Positions 55,328 to 64,000 of a DNA stretch of 64,000 nucleotides are shown here, piece by piece (position 1 is the stretch's first letter; each line of letters starts with the position of its first letter). Below the pieces are notes generated by a model, which made no database searches, was not told the DNA's origin, and worked only from the letters and a program-made list of their open reading frames with translations. Made by a program: the position numbers and the translations under genes. The DNA is from Streptomyces roseofulvus (GTDB lineage Bacteria > Actinomycetota > Actinomycetes > Streptomycetales > Streptomycetaceae), in contig NZ_BAAAWE010000001.1 of NCBI RefSeq assembly GCF_039534915.1, positions 7,998,001-8,062,000 of the forward strand, read 5' to 3'.

Positions 55328-58300
55328 ATGGGGCGTCGCGAGACACCGGTCGATCCGAACGCGGGACCGGTCCAGCGGTTCGCGTACGAGCTGCGCAAGC
55401 TGCGTCAGGAGGCCGGCGGCCTCACCTACCGCGAGATGGCCCGGCGCGCCCACTACTCCGTCACCTCCCTCTCGCAGGCGGCGGCCGGCGAGCACCTGCC
55501 CTCGCTGGCGGTCACCCGCGCCTACGTCACGGCCTGCGGGGGCGATCCGGACGAATGGGAGCGGCGCTGGCGCGAGACGGAGGCGGAGGCACTGGCCGCG
55601 AGCGCCCGGGAGGACGACGTCGCCGAGGCCGCCCCGTACCAGGGGCTCGCCCGGTTCGAACCTGCCGACCACGACCGGTTCTTCGGGCGGGTCGAACTGA
55701 CCGCCGTGCTACGGCAGTCGGTCGCCGAGCACCGCTTCACCGCCGTGTTCGGCCCCTCCGGCAGCGGCAAGTCCTCCCTGCTGCGGGCGGGGCTCATCCC
55801 CGCGCTGCGGCGCGACGGCCACGCAGGCACCGCCACCGCCACCGCCACCGTCACCACAACCGTCACCGCCACCGTCACCGCCAGTGCCGCCGCTGTGCCG
55901 GTCCGCCTCGCGGCCATCCGCGTCCTGACTCCCGGCGAGCACCCCATGACCACGCATGCCGCGGCGCTGCGCCCCCGCGACGGCGACGACGCGGCCGGGG
56001 ACACGCTCGTCGTCGTGGACCAGTTCGAGGAGGTGTACACGCTCTGCCGCGACCAGGCCGAACGTGCCGCGTTCATCGACCTGCTGCTGGCCGCCCGCCG
56101 TCCGGACAGCCGCCTGCGGGTCGTCATCGCGGTACGGGCGGACTTCTACGCCCGCTGCGCCGAGCACCGCGACCTGGCCGGGGCGCTGCGCGAGACGAGC
56201 GTGCTCGTGGGCCCCATGAGCCAGGCGGAGCTCCGTGAGGTCGTCGTCAGGCCGGCCCAGGCGGCCGGGCTGATCGTCGAACGCTCCCTCACCGCCCGGC
56301 TCGTGCGGGAGGTCGAGGGCCGCCCCGGCGGCCTGCCGCTGCTGTCGCACGTCCTGCGCGAGACCTGGCGGCGGCGCCGCGGCCGGGCGCTCACGGAGGA
56401 GGCGTACCACGCCGCGGGAGGGCTGGAAGGCGCCATCGCCCAGAGCGCCGAGGACGTCCACTCCCGCCTCTCGCCCGCGCAGGCCGACCTCGCCAGGCTG
56501 CTGATGCTGCGGCTGATCGCACCGGGCGAGGGCTCCCAGGACACCCGCCGTCCCGCACCCCGCGCCGAGCTCGACATCGCTGCACCCGAGGACGTCGCCC
56601 ATGTACTGGACCGGCTGGCCGGCGCCCGGCTGGTCACGCTCGACGACGACACGGTCAGCCTGGCCCACGAGGCACTGATCACCGCCTGGCCCCGGCTCGG
56701 CGCCTGGATCGAGGAGGACCGCGAACGCCTGCGCGCCCACCGCCGTCTGACGGAGGCCGCTCGCGGCTGGGACGACCTCGGCCGCGAGAACGGCGCCTTG
56801 TACCGGGGCGCCCGCCTGGTCGCCGCCGAGGAGCACTTCCGCACTGAGCCCGGACGGCCCGCCGCGCTCACCGCGGTCGAGGACGCCTTCCTGACCGCCT
56901 CTCTCGCCGGCCGCACCCGGGAACGCCGGCGCCGCCGCGCCCTGACCGCAGCGCTGTCCTGCCTGTTGGTCCTGGCCCTCCTCGCCGTCGGTGTCGCGTG
57001 GCAGGAGAGCCGTACGAGCGACCGCAGGCGCGTCGAGGCGGAGGCCGGGCGCCTCGCCGCCGTCGCCGAGGGACTGCGCCTGACCGACCCGCTCAAGGCG
57101 ATGCGCCTGAGCGTCGCCGCCTGGCGCCTCGCACCCACCCCGCAGACCCGGTCCGCCCTGCTGGGCGCCCTCGGGCAGAAGGAGCAGGACGTCTTCACCC
57201 TTCCGGACGCCGCTCCCGGGGCCGCCGAGCGCTATCTGACCGCCGACGGCCGCTCGCTGGTGTCCGTCGCCCCGGACCGCGTCGACACCTGGGACGTACG
57301 CACTCACCGTCGCACCCACACGCACGTCCACACCCCCGCCCGAGCCGGCGCGGACCCCGGCGAGGGGGACAGCGCGCCCTGGACGACGCTCAGCCCGGAC
57401 GGCCGCACCCTGGCGCTGCTGGAGGAGGACGGCATACGACTCCTGGACGTGCGCACCGGTCGCGGGACGGGCCGTCTCCCCGTGCCGTCCGCCATGAGCG
57501 CGAAGTTCGGCCCGGACGGCCGCACTCTTGTGGTGCAGAGCTGGGGGGAGGAGTTCGACGACCCGGCCGGCGTGCAGGTCTGGGACGTCGCGCGGCGGCG
57601 TCAGCTGCTGGCCTTCCCCATCGGGGACGAGGAAGCCGTCCAGGACAGCGCCGTCAGCCCCGACGGCCGCTGGCTCGCCCTGTGCACGGACAAACGTCCC
57701 CTGGAGATCCGCAGCCTCCGGCCCGCCCCCGGCACGGCGGGCACCGGCCGCGGCGGGAAACTGCCGCTGCCGTGGCTGCCCGGCGCGGGCAAGGACCACT
57801 GCTTCGAGGGCGGCTTCGCCTTCACCCCCGACAGCCGTGCCATCGCTCTGGTCACCGGCAGCGGCATCCGCGCCCGGGACCTGCGCAGCGGCCGTACCGT
57901 GTTCCGGCTCGCGGCCTCAGGGGTCCAGCACTTCGGGCTCAGCTCCGACGGCCGGTTCGCCGTGGCCGCCACCCTCGCCAACGAGATCCTGCTGTGGCGC
58001 ACCGCGAGCACCGCAGCCCCGGTGTTCCGCTACACGCTGGTCAACGAGACCCCCTACGCCCTGCGCCTCGACGTCGCCGGGGGCGCCATACGGTACGCCT
58101 CCAGCAGCGGAGCGATCGTCCGGTCGCTGACCCTGGGCCGCGCCGTGACCGGCGGCTGGCGCGACCGGGCGACCGACGAGGCCGAGTGGAGCCCGGACGG
58201 CCGGCTGCTGGCCACCGTGGGCGGCGCCGGTGACCGGTCCGCGTACCGGCTGCTGGACGACCACGGCCGGCTCCTCGACGAGCTGCCGGGCGCCCCCTGC

Positions 58301-59419
58301 CCGCCAGTCCCGGCGGACGAGCCGTCGGAAGACGTACCCGAGGACGCGGACGGCGACGTCACGGCGGCCGGGCAGGGCACGGCGAGTGACGAATGGACGG
58401 CGGCCTCGGAAAGGACGGCGGCCGGCGGAGCCACCGCGGGCGCGGAGGGCACCACGGCCGACGGGGAACCGGCAGGAGCCCGCCCGGAGCCGGCCGCCGG
58501 CACGGCACCGCCCGAAAGCAGCTGTTCCGATCGCCTGGCGTTCAGCCCCGACGGCGGATACCTCGCCTACGGCCGGGCCCTGCAGGGCATCGACCCCGAC
58601 ACCGCCGAACCCCAGCTCATCACCGTGTGGGACGTACGCGCGCGCCGCGTGCTCGCCAAGCTCGACCTCGGCGAAGGCGGTACGCCCCTCCCGGAGGACG
58701 AACTGCCCCTCGACCTCTCCGGGATCGCCCTCGGCGCCGACGGCCGGACGCTCGCCGTCTCCCGCACCGGTGAACGCGAAGTGCTCGAACTGTGGGACGT
58801 CCCCGCCCGCAAGCGCCTCCGCACACTGGCCGACTTCAGCGGCGAGGAACTGGTCCTGCGCCCCGACGGCGGCACGGCCGTCTCCTGGGCGGACTCGGTC
58901 GCCGACCTGCCCACCGGCCGGGTCCGGCGGCGTGTGCTGGGCGGTGACGACACCACCGCCCTCGCCTTCAGCCCGGACGGCACCCGGCTGGCGGCGGGCG
59001 ACCTGCTGGGCCGCGTCACCATCTGGGACGGCGACCTGCGCGCACGCCTCGGGACGCTCGCCGGCACCCACACGGGAGCCCGCCACGTGGAGGACGAGGC
59101 CGTATCGGCGCTCGCCTTCTCGCCCGACGCCACGGTCCTCGCCGTCGCGGGGAACTCCGGCACGCTGCAACTGTGGGACACCGCGTCCCACCACCTCCTC
59201 GGCGCCGCTCTCCCGACGCCCGGCGACACGATCCGCGCCCTCGCCTTCGCCCCGGACGGCACCACCCTCCGGGCGGCGGGCGCGCACGTACTCGTCCAGG
59301 CGTACGACATCGATCCCGACCGCGCCGCCGCAGCCCTCTGCGCCCGCCTGGGCACCGGGCTCTCCCCGTCGGACTGGAAGACCTACGCGCCGGGCGTCCC
59401 CTATAGGGAAACCTGCTGA
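55328..59419 (+). CDS. XRE-HTH / nSTAND1 NTPase / TM / WD40 protein
   Basis: 1363 residues; GGGGGAG precedes the ATG. An XRE-type HTH lies at about 15-70 (FAYELRKLRQEAGGLTYREMARRAHYS). The nSTAND1 NTPase has Walker A GPSGSGKSSLL (K148) and Walker B LVVVDQFEEVY (D231). One TM helix at about 538-560 (LSCLLVLALLAVGVAW) is followed by WD40 repeats to the end (SPDGR and LWDV blades). Two low-complexity inserts occur: Thr/Ala/Val-rich at about 168-190 and Ala/Thr/Gly-rich at about 1011-1065. Family members are signalling or defence-type STAND proteins; the trigger is unknown. Confidence 0.9.
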   Translation: MGRRETPVDPNAGPVQRFAYELRKLRQEAGGLTYREMARRAHYSVTSLSQAAAGEHLPSLAVTRAYVTACGGDPDEWERRWRETEAEALAASAREDDVAEAAPYQGLARFEPADHDRFFGRVELTAVLRQSVAEHRFTAVFGPSGSGKSSLLRAGLIPALRRDGHAGTATATATVTTTVTATVTASAAAVPVRLAAIRVLTPGEHPMTTHAAALRPRDGDDAAGDTLVVVDQFEEVYTLCRDQAERAAFIDLLLAARRPDSRLRVVIAVRADFYARCAEHRDLAGALRETSVLVGPMSQAELREVVVRPAQAAGLIVERSLTARLVREVEGRPGGLPLLSHVLRETWRRRRGRALTEEAYHAAGGLEGAIAQSAEDVHSRLSPAQADLARLLMLRLIAPGEGSQDTRRPAPRAELDIAAPEDVAHVLDRLAGARLVTLDDDTVSLAHEALITAWPRLGAWIEEDRERLRAHRRLTEAARGWDDLGRENGALYRGARLVAAEEHFRTEPGRPAALTAVEDAFLTASLAGRTRERRRRRALTAALSCLLVLALLAVGVAWQESRTSDRRRVEAEAGRLAAVAEGLRLTDPLKAMRLSVAAWRLAPTPQTRSALLGALGQKEQDVFTLPDAAPGAAERYLTADGRSLVSVAPDRVDTWDVRTHRRTHTHVHTPARAGADPGEGDSAPWTTLSPDGRTLALLEEDGIRLLDVRTGRGTGRLPVPSAMSAKFGPDGRTLVVQSWGEEFDDPAGVQVWDVARRRQLLAFPIGDEEAVQDSAVSPDGRWLALCTDKRPLEIRSLRPAPGTAGTGRGGKLPLPWLPGAGKDHCFEGGFAFTPDSRAIALVTGSGIRARDLRSGRTVFRLAASGVQHFGLSSDGRFAVAATLANEILLWRTASTAAPVFRYTLVNETPYALRLDVAGGAIRYASSSGAIVRSLTLGRAVTGGWRDRATDEAEWSPDGRLLATVGGAGDRSAYRLLDDHGRLLDELPGAPCPPVPADEPSEDVPEDADGDVTAAGQGTASDEWTAASERTAAGGATAGAEGTTADGEPAGARPEPAAGTAPPESSCSDRLAFSPDGGYLAYGRALQGIDPDTAEPQLITVWDVRARRVLAKLDLGEGGTPLPEDELPLDLSGIALGADGRTLAVSRTGEREVLELWDVPARKRLRTLADFSGEELVLRPDGGTAVSWADSVADLPTGRVRRRVLGGDDTTALAFSPDGTRLAAGDLLGRVTIWDGDLRARLGTLAGTHTGARHVEDEAVSALAFSPDATVLAVAGNSGTLQLWDTASHHLLGAALPTPGDTIRALAFAPDGTTLRAAGAHVLVQAYDIDPDRAAAALCARLGTGLSPSDWKTYAPGVPYRETC

Positions 59420-59604
59420 ACGGCCGCCCCTCAAGGCGCCTCACGTGCAAGGGATGTGGCCCCGCTGCCGGTACGCGGCGGCCCCTGGGGACGGCAGGCG
59501 CAGGTGGGTGCCGGGTGACCGTACATGCGACGGGAGACCCCTGGCCGCGCACGACGCTCTCCCGGCCGACCAGGGAACCCAGGGGACAGCGGCAGAAGGA
59601 GTGG

Positions 59605-59982
59605 TCAGGAGGTGGACGGCTGGATCTCCCCGGCGAAGACGATGATCTGGTCGATGAGGTTCCTTCGCAGATGGACGATGTCCGTTCCCGCCAGGCGGGG
59701 GCCTCCGTCGGGTGTGGTGAAGACCCACTGGTACCGGGCCCATTCGTCAGGCATGTCCACCGCTGAGCAGCGCACCATCGTGCCGGTCCCCGCCGGGTGG
59801 CGCCGGATGTCCAGCACGAACCGCTCGACCTCCGCGAGTCCTTCGCTGCGACCCAAAGGTCCCCAGAAGACCACGTCTGAGGTCAAGGCCCGGGAAAGCA
59901 GGGCGGTCACATAGCTGTCGTCCGAGGCGTTGAACGCGGAGATGAACATGTCGATCGCGGAACGTGCGGTCTCCTCATGCAT
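59605..59982 (-). CDS. SnoaL-like / NTF2-fold protein
   Basis: 125 residues. It starts MHEETARSAIDMFISAFNASDDSYV, an NTF2-like first helix, and continues SDVVFWGPLGRSEGLAEVERFV and DEWARYQWVFTTPDGG, and GTDIVHLRRNLIDQIIVF, the beta-sheet part of the cone fold. NTF2-like proteins are small enzymes or ligand binders. No catalytic residue can be assigned. It is convergent with the WD40 gene. Confidence 0.75.
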   Translation of the reverse strand: MHEETARSAIDMFISAFNASDDSYVTALLSRALTSDVVFWGPLGRSEGLAEVERFVLDIRRHPAGTGTMVRCSAVDMPDEWARYQWVFTTPDGGPRLAGTDIVHLRRNLIDQIIVFAGEIQPSTS

Positions 59983-60441
59983 GCCCCAGTAATACCAGCC
60001 GTTTCAGGCTCGGTTCCGAGGCTGGGCGGTGTCCCTCGCCGACGCGGTCGGCGAGGTGGCGCGGAGTGGCCTGTGGGCCCGTGCCGAAGGCGGTGGCGAC
60101 GAGCTCGGGATCCATGGAGCCGGGTGCTGCGGATCGTCGGGGGTGGGTAGCCGCTGTCGTCAAGGGCGTGAGAGGGGTGCGCCGTTGAGGTCAGGTCTCT
60201 CGCCCTGCCTTGGTTCCTTCGGTGAACGTCACGTGCGGGTTGGCCGTCGGCCAGGCCACGTGTGGGGCCGGGCAGCGTTGCGGCACAGTTCAGGAGGCGC
60301 GATCCATCGGGACGGCATGGGTCGCCGGCCGGGCCGGACCGTCCGGCCCGCCACGTCGATGTCGGTGATCTGCAACAGCCGCACGCGCCTTCGTCCTTGC
60401 GGCTTGCCTTCAAGCGCGCTTGAAGGCTTAGCGTCGGTGCC
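59983..60441. other. Gene-free region before the SDR-MerR operon
   Basis: Contains the MerR-type promoter at its right end. A minus-strand frame (59975-60163) gives MDPELVATAFGTGPQATPRHLADRVGEG, which resembles a short segment found in some actinobacterial recombinase-associated proteins, but it is too short to assign. Nothing else seen. Confidence 0.4.
60404..60434 (+). promoter_or_regulatory. MerR-type promoter with 19-bp spacer and palindromic operator
   Basis: -35 TTGCCT (60404-60409), a spacer of 19 bases and -10 TAGCGT (60429-60434). The spacer contains a perfect palindrome, arm GCCTTCAAGCG (60406-60427), as in MerR-controlled promoters. The -10 ends 7 bases before the GTG of the SDR gene, so the mRNA is probably leaderless. 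Confidence 0.7.
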
Positions 60442-61314
60442 GTGACCACGACGAACGAGACGAAGACATGGATCATCACGGGTGCGAGCTCGGGCCTCGG
60501 CCTGGCCCTCGCGGAGGCGGCGCTCGCTGCCGGGGAGCAGGTGATCGGGACCGCGCGACGGGCCGACCGGTTCGACGGTCTCACGGCGCGGTACGGGGGT
60601 CGGTTCCTCGCCGTCGAGCACGATGTGCGCGACACGGCGGGAGCGGCCGCCGTCGTGCAGACGGCGCTGGACGTGTTCGGGCGCGTCGACGTGCTCGTCA
60701 ACAATGCCGGTGCCGGACAGGTCGGCGCCGCGGAAGAGATCACGGATGCCGAGCTGCGGGCCATGCTCGAGCAGCATCTGTTCGGTCCGGCCGCCTATGT
60801 GCGTGCCGTCCTGCCGCATCTGCGGGAGCGTCGCTCGGGTGCGATCGTACAGATGAGCAGCCAGGGCGGGCGGATGTCGTTCCCCGCCGTCGGCAGCTAC
60901 TCAGCCGGCAAGTTCGCCCTCGAGGGCTGGTCGGAGGCGCTCGCGGGTGAGGTCGCGCCGTTCGGCATCCGCGTTCTCATCGCCGAGCCCAGTCGCTTCC
61001 GCACCGCCTTCAACGCCACCGACGTGCTCCGTACGGCGCAGCAGAGCTCCATCTACGACGAGACGGTCGGTGCCGTGCGCGCGAACATGGCCGAGGCCGA
61101 CGGCATCCAGGAAGGCGATCCGGCCCGCGCCGCCCGGGTGATCCGCGACATGCTCGGCACCCCCGACGCGCCGCTCCGGCTCCCGCTGGGCGCAGAGGCG
61201 GTTCGCAACCTCACCCGCGTCTACCGTGGGGCGCTCGCCGACGTCGAGAAATGGGCGTCGGTCAGTGAGTCGGCGGACTTCCCGGGCATGCCGCCCGCGG
61301 TACGTGCGTTCTGA
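60442..61314 (+). CDS. Short-chain dehydrogenase/reductase (SDR)
   Basis: 290 residues, GTG start without a ribosome-binding site; consistent with leaderless translation. The NADP motif TWIITGASSGLGLALAEAAL and VLVNNAGAG are classical, and the catalytic YSAGKFALEGWSEALAGEV supplies Tyr and Lys. The C-terminus has the extended SDR region PSRFRTAFN. It probably reduces an electrophilic carbonyl; the MerR neighbour suggests induction by an organic or redox-type ligand. Confidence 0.88.
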   Translation: MTTTNETKTWIITGASSGLGLALAEAALAAGEQVIGTARRADRFDGLTARYGGRFLAVEHDVRDTAGAAAVVQTALDVFGRVDVLVNNAGAGQVGAAEEITDAELRAMLEQHLFGPAAYVRAVLPHLRERRSGAIVQMSSQGGRMSFPAVGSYSAGKFALEGWSEALAGEVAPFGIRVLIAEPSRFRTAFNATDVLRTAQQSSIYDETVGAVRANMAEADGIQEGDPARAARVIRDMLGTPDAPLRLPLGAEAVRNLTRVYRGALADVEKWASVSESADFPGMPPAVRAF

Positions 61315-61333
61315 CCGCCGTACGCTGTCGGTC

Positions 61334-61807
61334 ATGGCCACTGAAGCGCTGATCGAACGTCTCCTCGATGCCGAACAAGGGCCTTCCCCTTCGGCGATCG
61401 ATGCGCTGCACGACCTGCTCGACGACGCCACCATCGAGACCTCGGCGATGCCCAAGAGCGTCGCTGAGGCCGCTCGGCTGGTCGGCCTGTCGACGCCCAC
61501 CCTCCGGTACTACGAGCAGGAGGGACTCGTGCGGCCCGGCCGCAACGCCTCCGGGTACCGCGAGTACTCCGCGCTCGATCTGCGCCGCCTCGTCTTTCTG
61601 ACCCGGATGCGACTGTCCGGCATGACCATGACCGACCTCAAGCGCTACATCCTGCTCGTCGAGCAGGGCCCGAGCACCATCCCGGAACGCCGCCGCATCA
61701 TGCTCGACCAGCAAGCCCGCATCGCGCGGCAGATCCGTGAGCTGGGCCTGGCGCTGGAGATCACCGAGTACAAGATTCGCGTCTACGAGGGCCACCCGGA
61801 AGGCTGA
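61334..61807 (+). CDS. MerR-family transcriptional regulator
   Basis: 157 residues from MATEALIERLLD. The MerR HTH is at about 50-75 (SVAEAARLVGLSTPTLRYYEQEGLVRPGRN), followed by YREYSALDLRRLVFLTRMRLSGMTMTDL and a C-terminal coiled coil (RRRIMLDQQARIARQIREL). The unusual 45-residue helical N-terminal extension is acidic. It lies 19 bases after the SDR stop, same operon, and should bind the palindrome at 60406 and activate or repress the pair. Confidence 0.88.
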   Translation: MATEALIERLLDAEQGPSPSAIDALHDLLDDATIETSAMPKSVAEAARLVGLSTPTLRYYEQEGLVRPGRNASGYREYSALDLRRLVFLTRMRLSGMTMTDLKRYILLVEQGPSTIPERRRIMLDQQARIARQIRELGLALEITEYKIRVYEGHPEG

Positions 61808-62059
61808 CCCCTGCCCCGTCGGCGCCCCAGGCGGACGCGAGGCAGGCAGAACAGGTACAGGCGGTGGTCGTCACCCGGGCGAAGGCGGGTGCGATGGTGA
61901 AGGCCCAAGCCGCGTGCCCGCTTCCTCAATAGCGCGGCGCGGAGGTCGTTCGCAGCGACCGCCGTGGCCGGCCCGGGGCTCGCGCCTGTCCGTACTCGTA
62001 CAGGAGCAGCGAGTCGATCAGCCCGGGCAAGATGCGGCCGGAGCCCGAGCCCAGCCGGA

Positions 62060-64000
62060 TCACCTGTGCGGTGCAACCGGCCTGAGCAGGAGCAGGGCGA
62101 CGTCATCCGTACGGTCAGCGGCGGAACGTACCGGTGCGGTGAGAGTGTCGGCCAGGGCGTCCAGGTCGGCTGGGCCGGTTGCCAGGTCGTGCGCGAGGTC
62201 GGCGATGCGGGTGTCCAGAGGCTGACCGGGGGTTTCGACCAGGCCGTCGGTGAACAGGGCCAGCACTGCGCCGGGCGGCAGCGCGACGGTGCGGGTGGGG
62301 TACGTGGCGTCCGCGTCGATGCCGAGCAGCAGTCCGGGCTCGAGCTCCACGACCGTCGTGGCGCCGCCGAGGTGGCGTAGCAGTGGTGGCAGGTGGCCGG
62401 CGGTGGCCAGGCACGCGGTGTGGGCGGCGAGGTCGATCCGGGCGTACAGGCAGCTGGTGAAGAGTCCGGGGTCGAGGTCGCAGAGCAGCCGGTTGGTGCG
62501 GGCGAGGACTTCGTGGGGCGGGGCGCCGGCGGTGGCGTGGGCGTGGATGGCGGTGCGGACCTGGCCCATGAGGGCGGCGGCGGTCATGTTGTGGCCCTGC
62601 ACGTCGCCGATGACCGCGGCCACGGTGTGGGCGTCGAGACGGATGAGGTCGTAGAAGTCGCCGCCGATGTCCATGCCGTGCGTGGCGGGAAGGTATCGGG
62701 CCGCCGGCTCCAGCCCGGCCACGGCCGGCAAGGTGTGCGGGAGGAGGCCGGTCTGCAGGCTCTGGGCCAGGGCGTGCTCGGTGTCGTAGAGACGGGCGCG
62801 GTCCAGGGCCTGGGCGATCAGCCCGGCCAGCGACGTGAGTGCGGCCCGCTCCTCCGGTGCGAAGACGTGGGGCTGGGCGAAAGCGAGTACACAGGTGCCG
62901 ACCGGCTTACCGGAAGCGATCAGCGGAAGGAACGCCCAGGCCGCCATCCCGTCTTCCCGCCGGGCGCGGGCCGGGTAGGCGCGCTCCAGTTCCTCGCGTG
63001 AGGCGAAGAACCCTGCCGCACCTTCCGTAAGTGCCCGAACGCCGGGGGTGGGCGAGGTGAGCGGGGTGCCGTCGAAGCGGTCCATGGCCTCTGCCGGGTA
63101 GCCGTGGTAGCCGACGATCCGCAGCCGGCTGCCCTCGGCGGCCAACATCGCCAGGGCCTGCGCGCCGAACGCGGGCAGCACCGTGTCGGCCACGAGCCGC
63201 ACCACGTCCTCGGCGGTCACCGCCTCGCTCAGGGCTCCGGCCAGGTGCATCAGATGATACAGCGCCCCCACCCGCACCGGCGCCGCCGGGGCGCCCGCCG
63301 CCTCGGCCCGCGGCGCCCCGGCGGTCGTCTCGCCGCCCGGGCCGGGATCGGGGGTGATGCGGACGCTGATGCCGGTGTCGTCGGGGAACAGCTCGAAGCG
63401 CAGCCACGTGCCGTCGGGCCGCCTCGCGACGAAGGACGTGGGGCGGCGGCTGATCACAGCTGTGCGATAGCGGTCTTCGTAGACCGGGTCGTTCAGCCAC
63501 TGCAGCGCCTCCCAGGGCAGCGCGCCGAGCAGCCGCTGACCGTCGGTGCCCACCAGCCGGGCAGCGGCGCCGGTGATGAAGGTGACCCGTCCGTCCAGGC
63601 CGAGTGCCACTCCGGGCTCGGGCAGCCGCTCGGCGTATCCGGATGCGGCGTTCCCCGGCGCCGTCGGTTCGCCGGCTCCCGGGCGGGCCAGGGTTCGCGC
63701 GGCCGCCCGCGGGGTCAGCGGCTGGCCGGCCTGCTGGGCCGCGGCCAGCACATGGCCGAGGAAGGCGCACGCCGAGGCGATACCGGATCGGACCGCGGGT
63801 ACGAGGTCGTGCCGGGGCCCCGGCCACAACAGCAGCAGCGCCCCCATCACCCGCTCGCCGTGCACCACCGGCGCCCCGGCGAGCGCGAAGTGGTAGGGCA
63901 GCACCAGTGCGGCACGCGGGTAACGGCGCGCGAGCTCCTCCTGCGACCCCACCCACACCAGGTCACGGGTCCGCACCGCGTCGGTCACCGGCACCGGGTG
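62060..64000 (-). CDS. PAS/GAF-PP2C (SpoIIE-type) phosphatase, 5' end beyond window
   Basis: About 645 residues are present and the reading frame continues past the window end. From the N-terminal side: a GAF-like segment, a PAS region (LPEPGVALGLDGRVTFITGAAARLVG), a GAF (VVRLVADTVLPAFGAQALAML, GKPVGTCVLAFAQPH) and the SpoIIE/PP2C domain from about AQSLQTGLLPHTLP with DIGGDFYDL and GDVQGHNMTAAALMGQ, LFTDGLVETPG and ADRTDDVALLLLRP. These Asp residues bind metal. It dephosphorylates anti-sigma-antagonist type proteins in stress circuits; the sensor input is unknown. Confidence 0.85.
   Translation of the reverse strand, partial: HPVPVTDAVRTRDLVWVGSQEELARRYPRAALVLPYHFALAGAPVVHGERVMGALLLLWPGPRHDLVPAVRSGIASACAFLGHVLAAAQQAGQPLTPRAAARTLARPGAGEPTAPGNAASGYAERLPEPGVALGLDGRVTFITGAAARLVGTDGQRLLGALPWEALQWLNDPVYEDRYRTAVISRRPTSFVARRPDGTWLRFELFPDDTGISVRITPDPGPGGETTAGAPRAEAAGAPAAPVRVGALYHLMHLAGALSEAVTAEDVVRLVADTVLPAFGAQALAMLAAEGSRLRIVGYHGYPAEAMDRFDGTPLTSPTPGVRALTEGAAGFFASREELERAYPARARREDGMAAWAFLPLIASGKPVGTCVLAFAQPHVFAPEERAALTSLAGLIAQALDRARLYDTEHALAQSLQTGLLPHTLPAVAGLEPAARYLPATHGMDIGGDFYDLIRLDAHTVAAVIGDVQGHNMTAAALMGQVRTAIHAHATAGAPPHEVLARTNRLLCDLDPGLFTSCLYARIDLAAHTACLATAGHLPPLLRHLGGATTVVELEPGLLLGIDADATYPTRTVALPPGAVLALFTDGLVETPGQPLDTRIADLAHDLATGPADLDALADTLTAPVRSAADRTDDVALLLLRPVAPHR

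Noticed and set aside
59975..60163. Minus-strand peptide MDPELVATAFGTGPQ..., possible recombinase-associated scrap
   Set aside because: Only about 25 residues look protein-like and I cannot place the family with confidence.

Overview
The window looks like the chromosome of a Streptomyces or close relative. GC content is very high, with G or C in nearly every third codon position and many GTG starts. The families present are typical of the genus: a gas-vesicle (gvp) cluster, small DUF6479/DUF6480/DUF4383 membrane proteins, a SARP/AfsR-type regulator, an nSTAND-WD40 protein and a SpoIIE-type phosphatase. No rRNA, tRNA, CRISPR array or replication origin was seen.

Layout. 0-3.4 kb: the 3' part of a gas-vesicle cluster (gvpF-G-J-L-S-K after a truncated acidic protein), then a CsbD stress protein behind a sigma-B-like promoter. 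3.6-8 kb: an exported HAD phosphatase, a truncated glutamine-synthetase relic, an ethanolamine/amino-acid permease and a gamma-glutamyl hydrolase. The relic and the permease share an identical upstream box, which suggests a former gamma-glutamyl-amine catabolic regulon. 8.5-10 kb: three small unknown genes. 10.4-23.3 kb: an island resembling the LitR light-response locus. It has a FAD oxidoreductase, an ECF sigma factor, a MerR/B12-like regulator, an SRPBCC protein, two glycosyltransferases, an FeS photolyase/cryptochrome, DUF4383, an SDR and a ferrochelatase, but no carotenoid synthesis genes. 23.5-27 kb: small membrane proteins, a decayed sortase, a class II glutamine amidotransferase and a decayed zinc alcohol dehydrogenase.

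27.4-30.7 kb: a compact two-gene class II lanthipeptide locus (precursor plus LanM) with no transporter or protease beside it, flanked by a pseudogene and an ISL3-type transposase relic. 31.4-43 kb: a secreted Cys-containing protein, a methyltransferase, four alpha/beta hydrolases (one divergent from a TetR gene with a clear operator), DUF1963, a SARP regulator and DUF3237. 43.8-44.9 kb: a secreted metzincin protease whose stop codon overlaps the start of a membrane-anchored protein that looks like an NTR/TIMP-type OB fold. This may be a bacterial protease-inhibitor pair and is, with the lanthipeptide pair, the most interesting item. 45-48 kb: a SUKH-4-like immunity protein, a Tat-exported lipase and an unknown gene.

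49-53.5 kb: an insertion-sequence hot spot with two complete elements and two remnants around an MBL-fold hydrolase. 53.5-64 kb: an isochorismatase-like protein, an exported L,D-transpeptidase-like protein, a 1363-residue XRE-nSTAND-TM-WD40 protein, a SnoaL-like protein, an SDR-MerR pair with a textbook MerR promoter and a probably leaderless mRNA, and a PAS/GAF/PP2C phosphatase that runs off the window.
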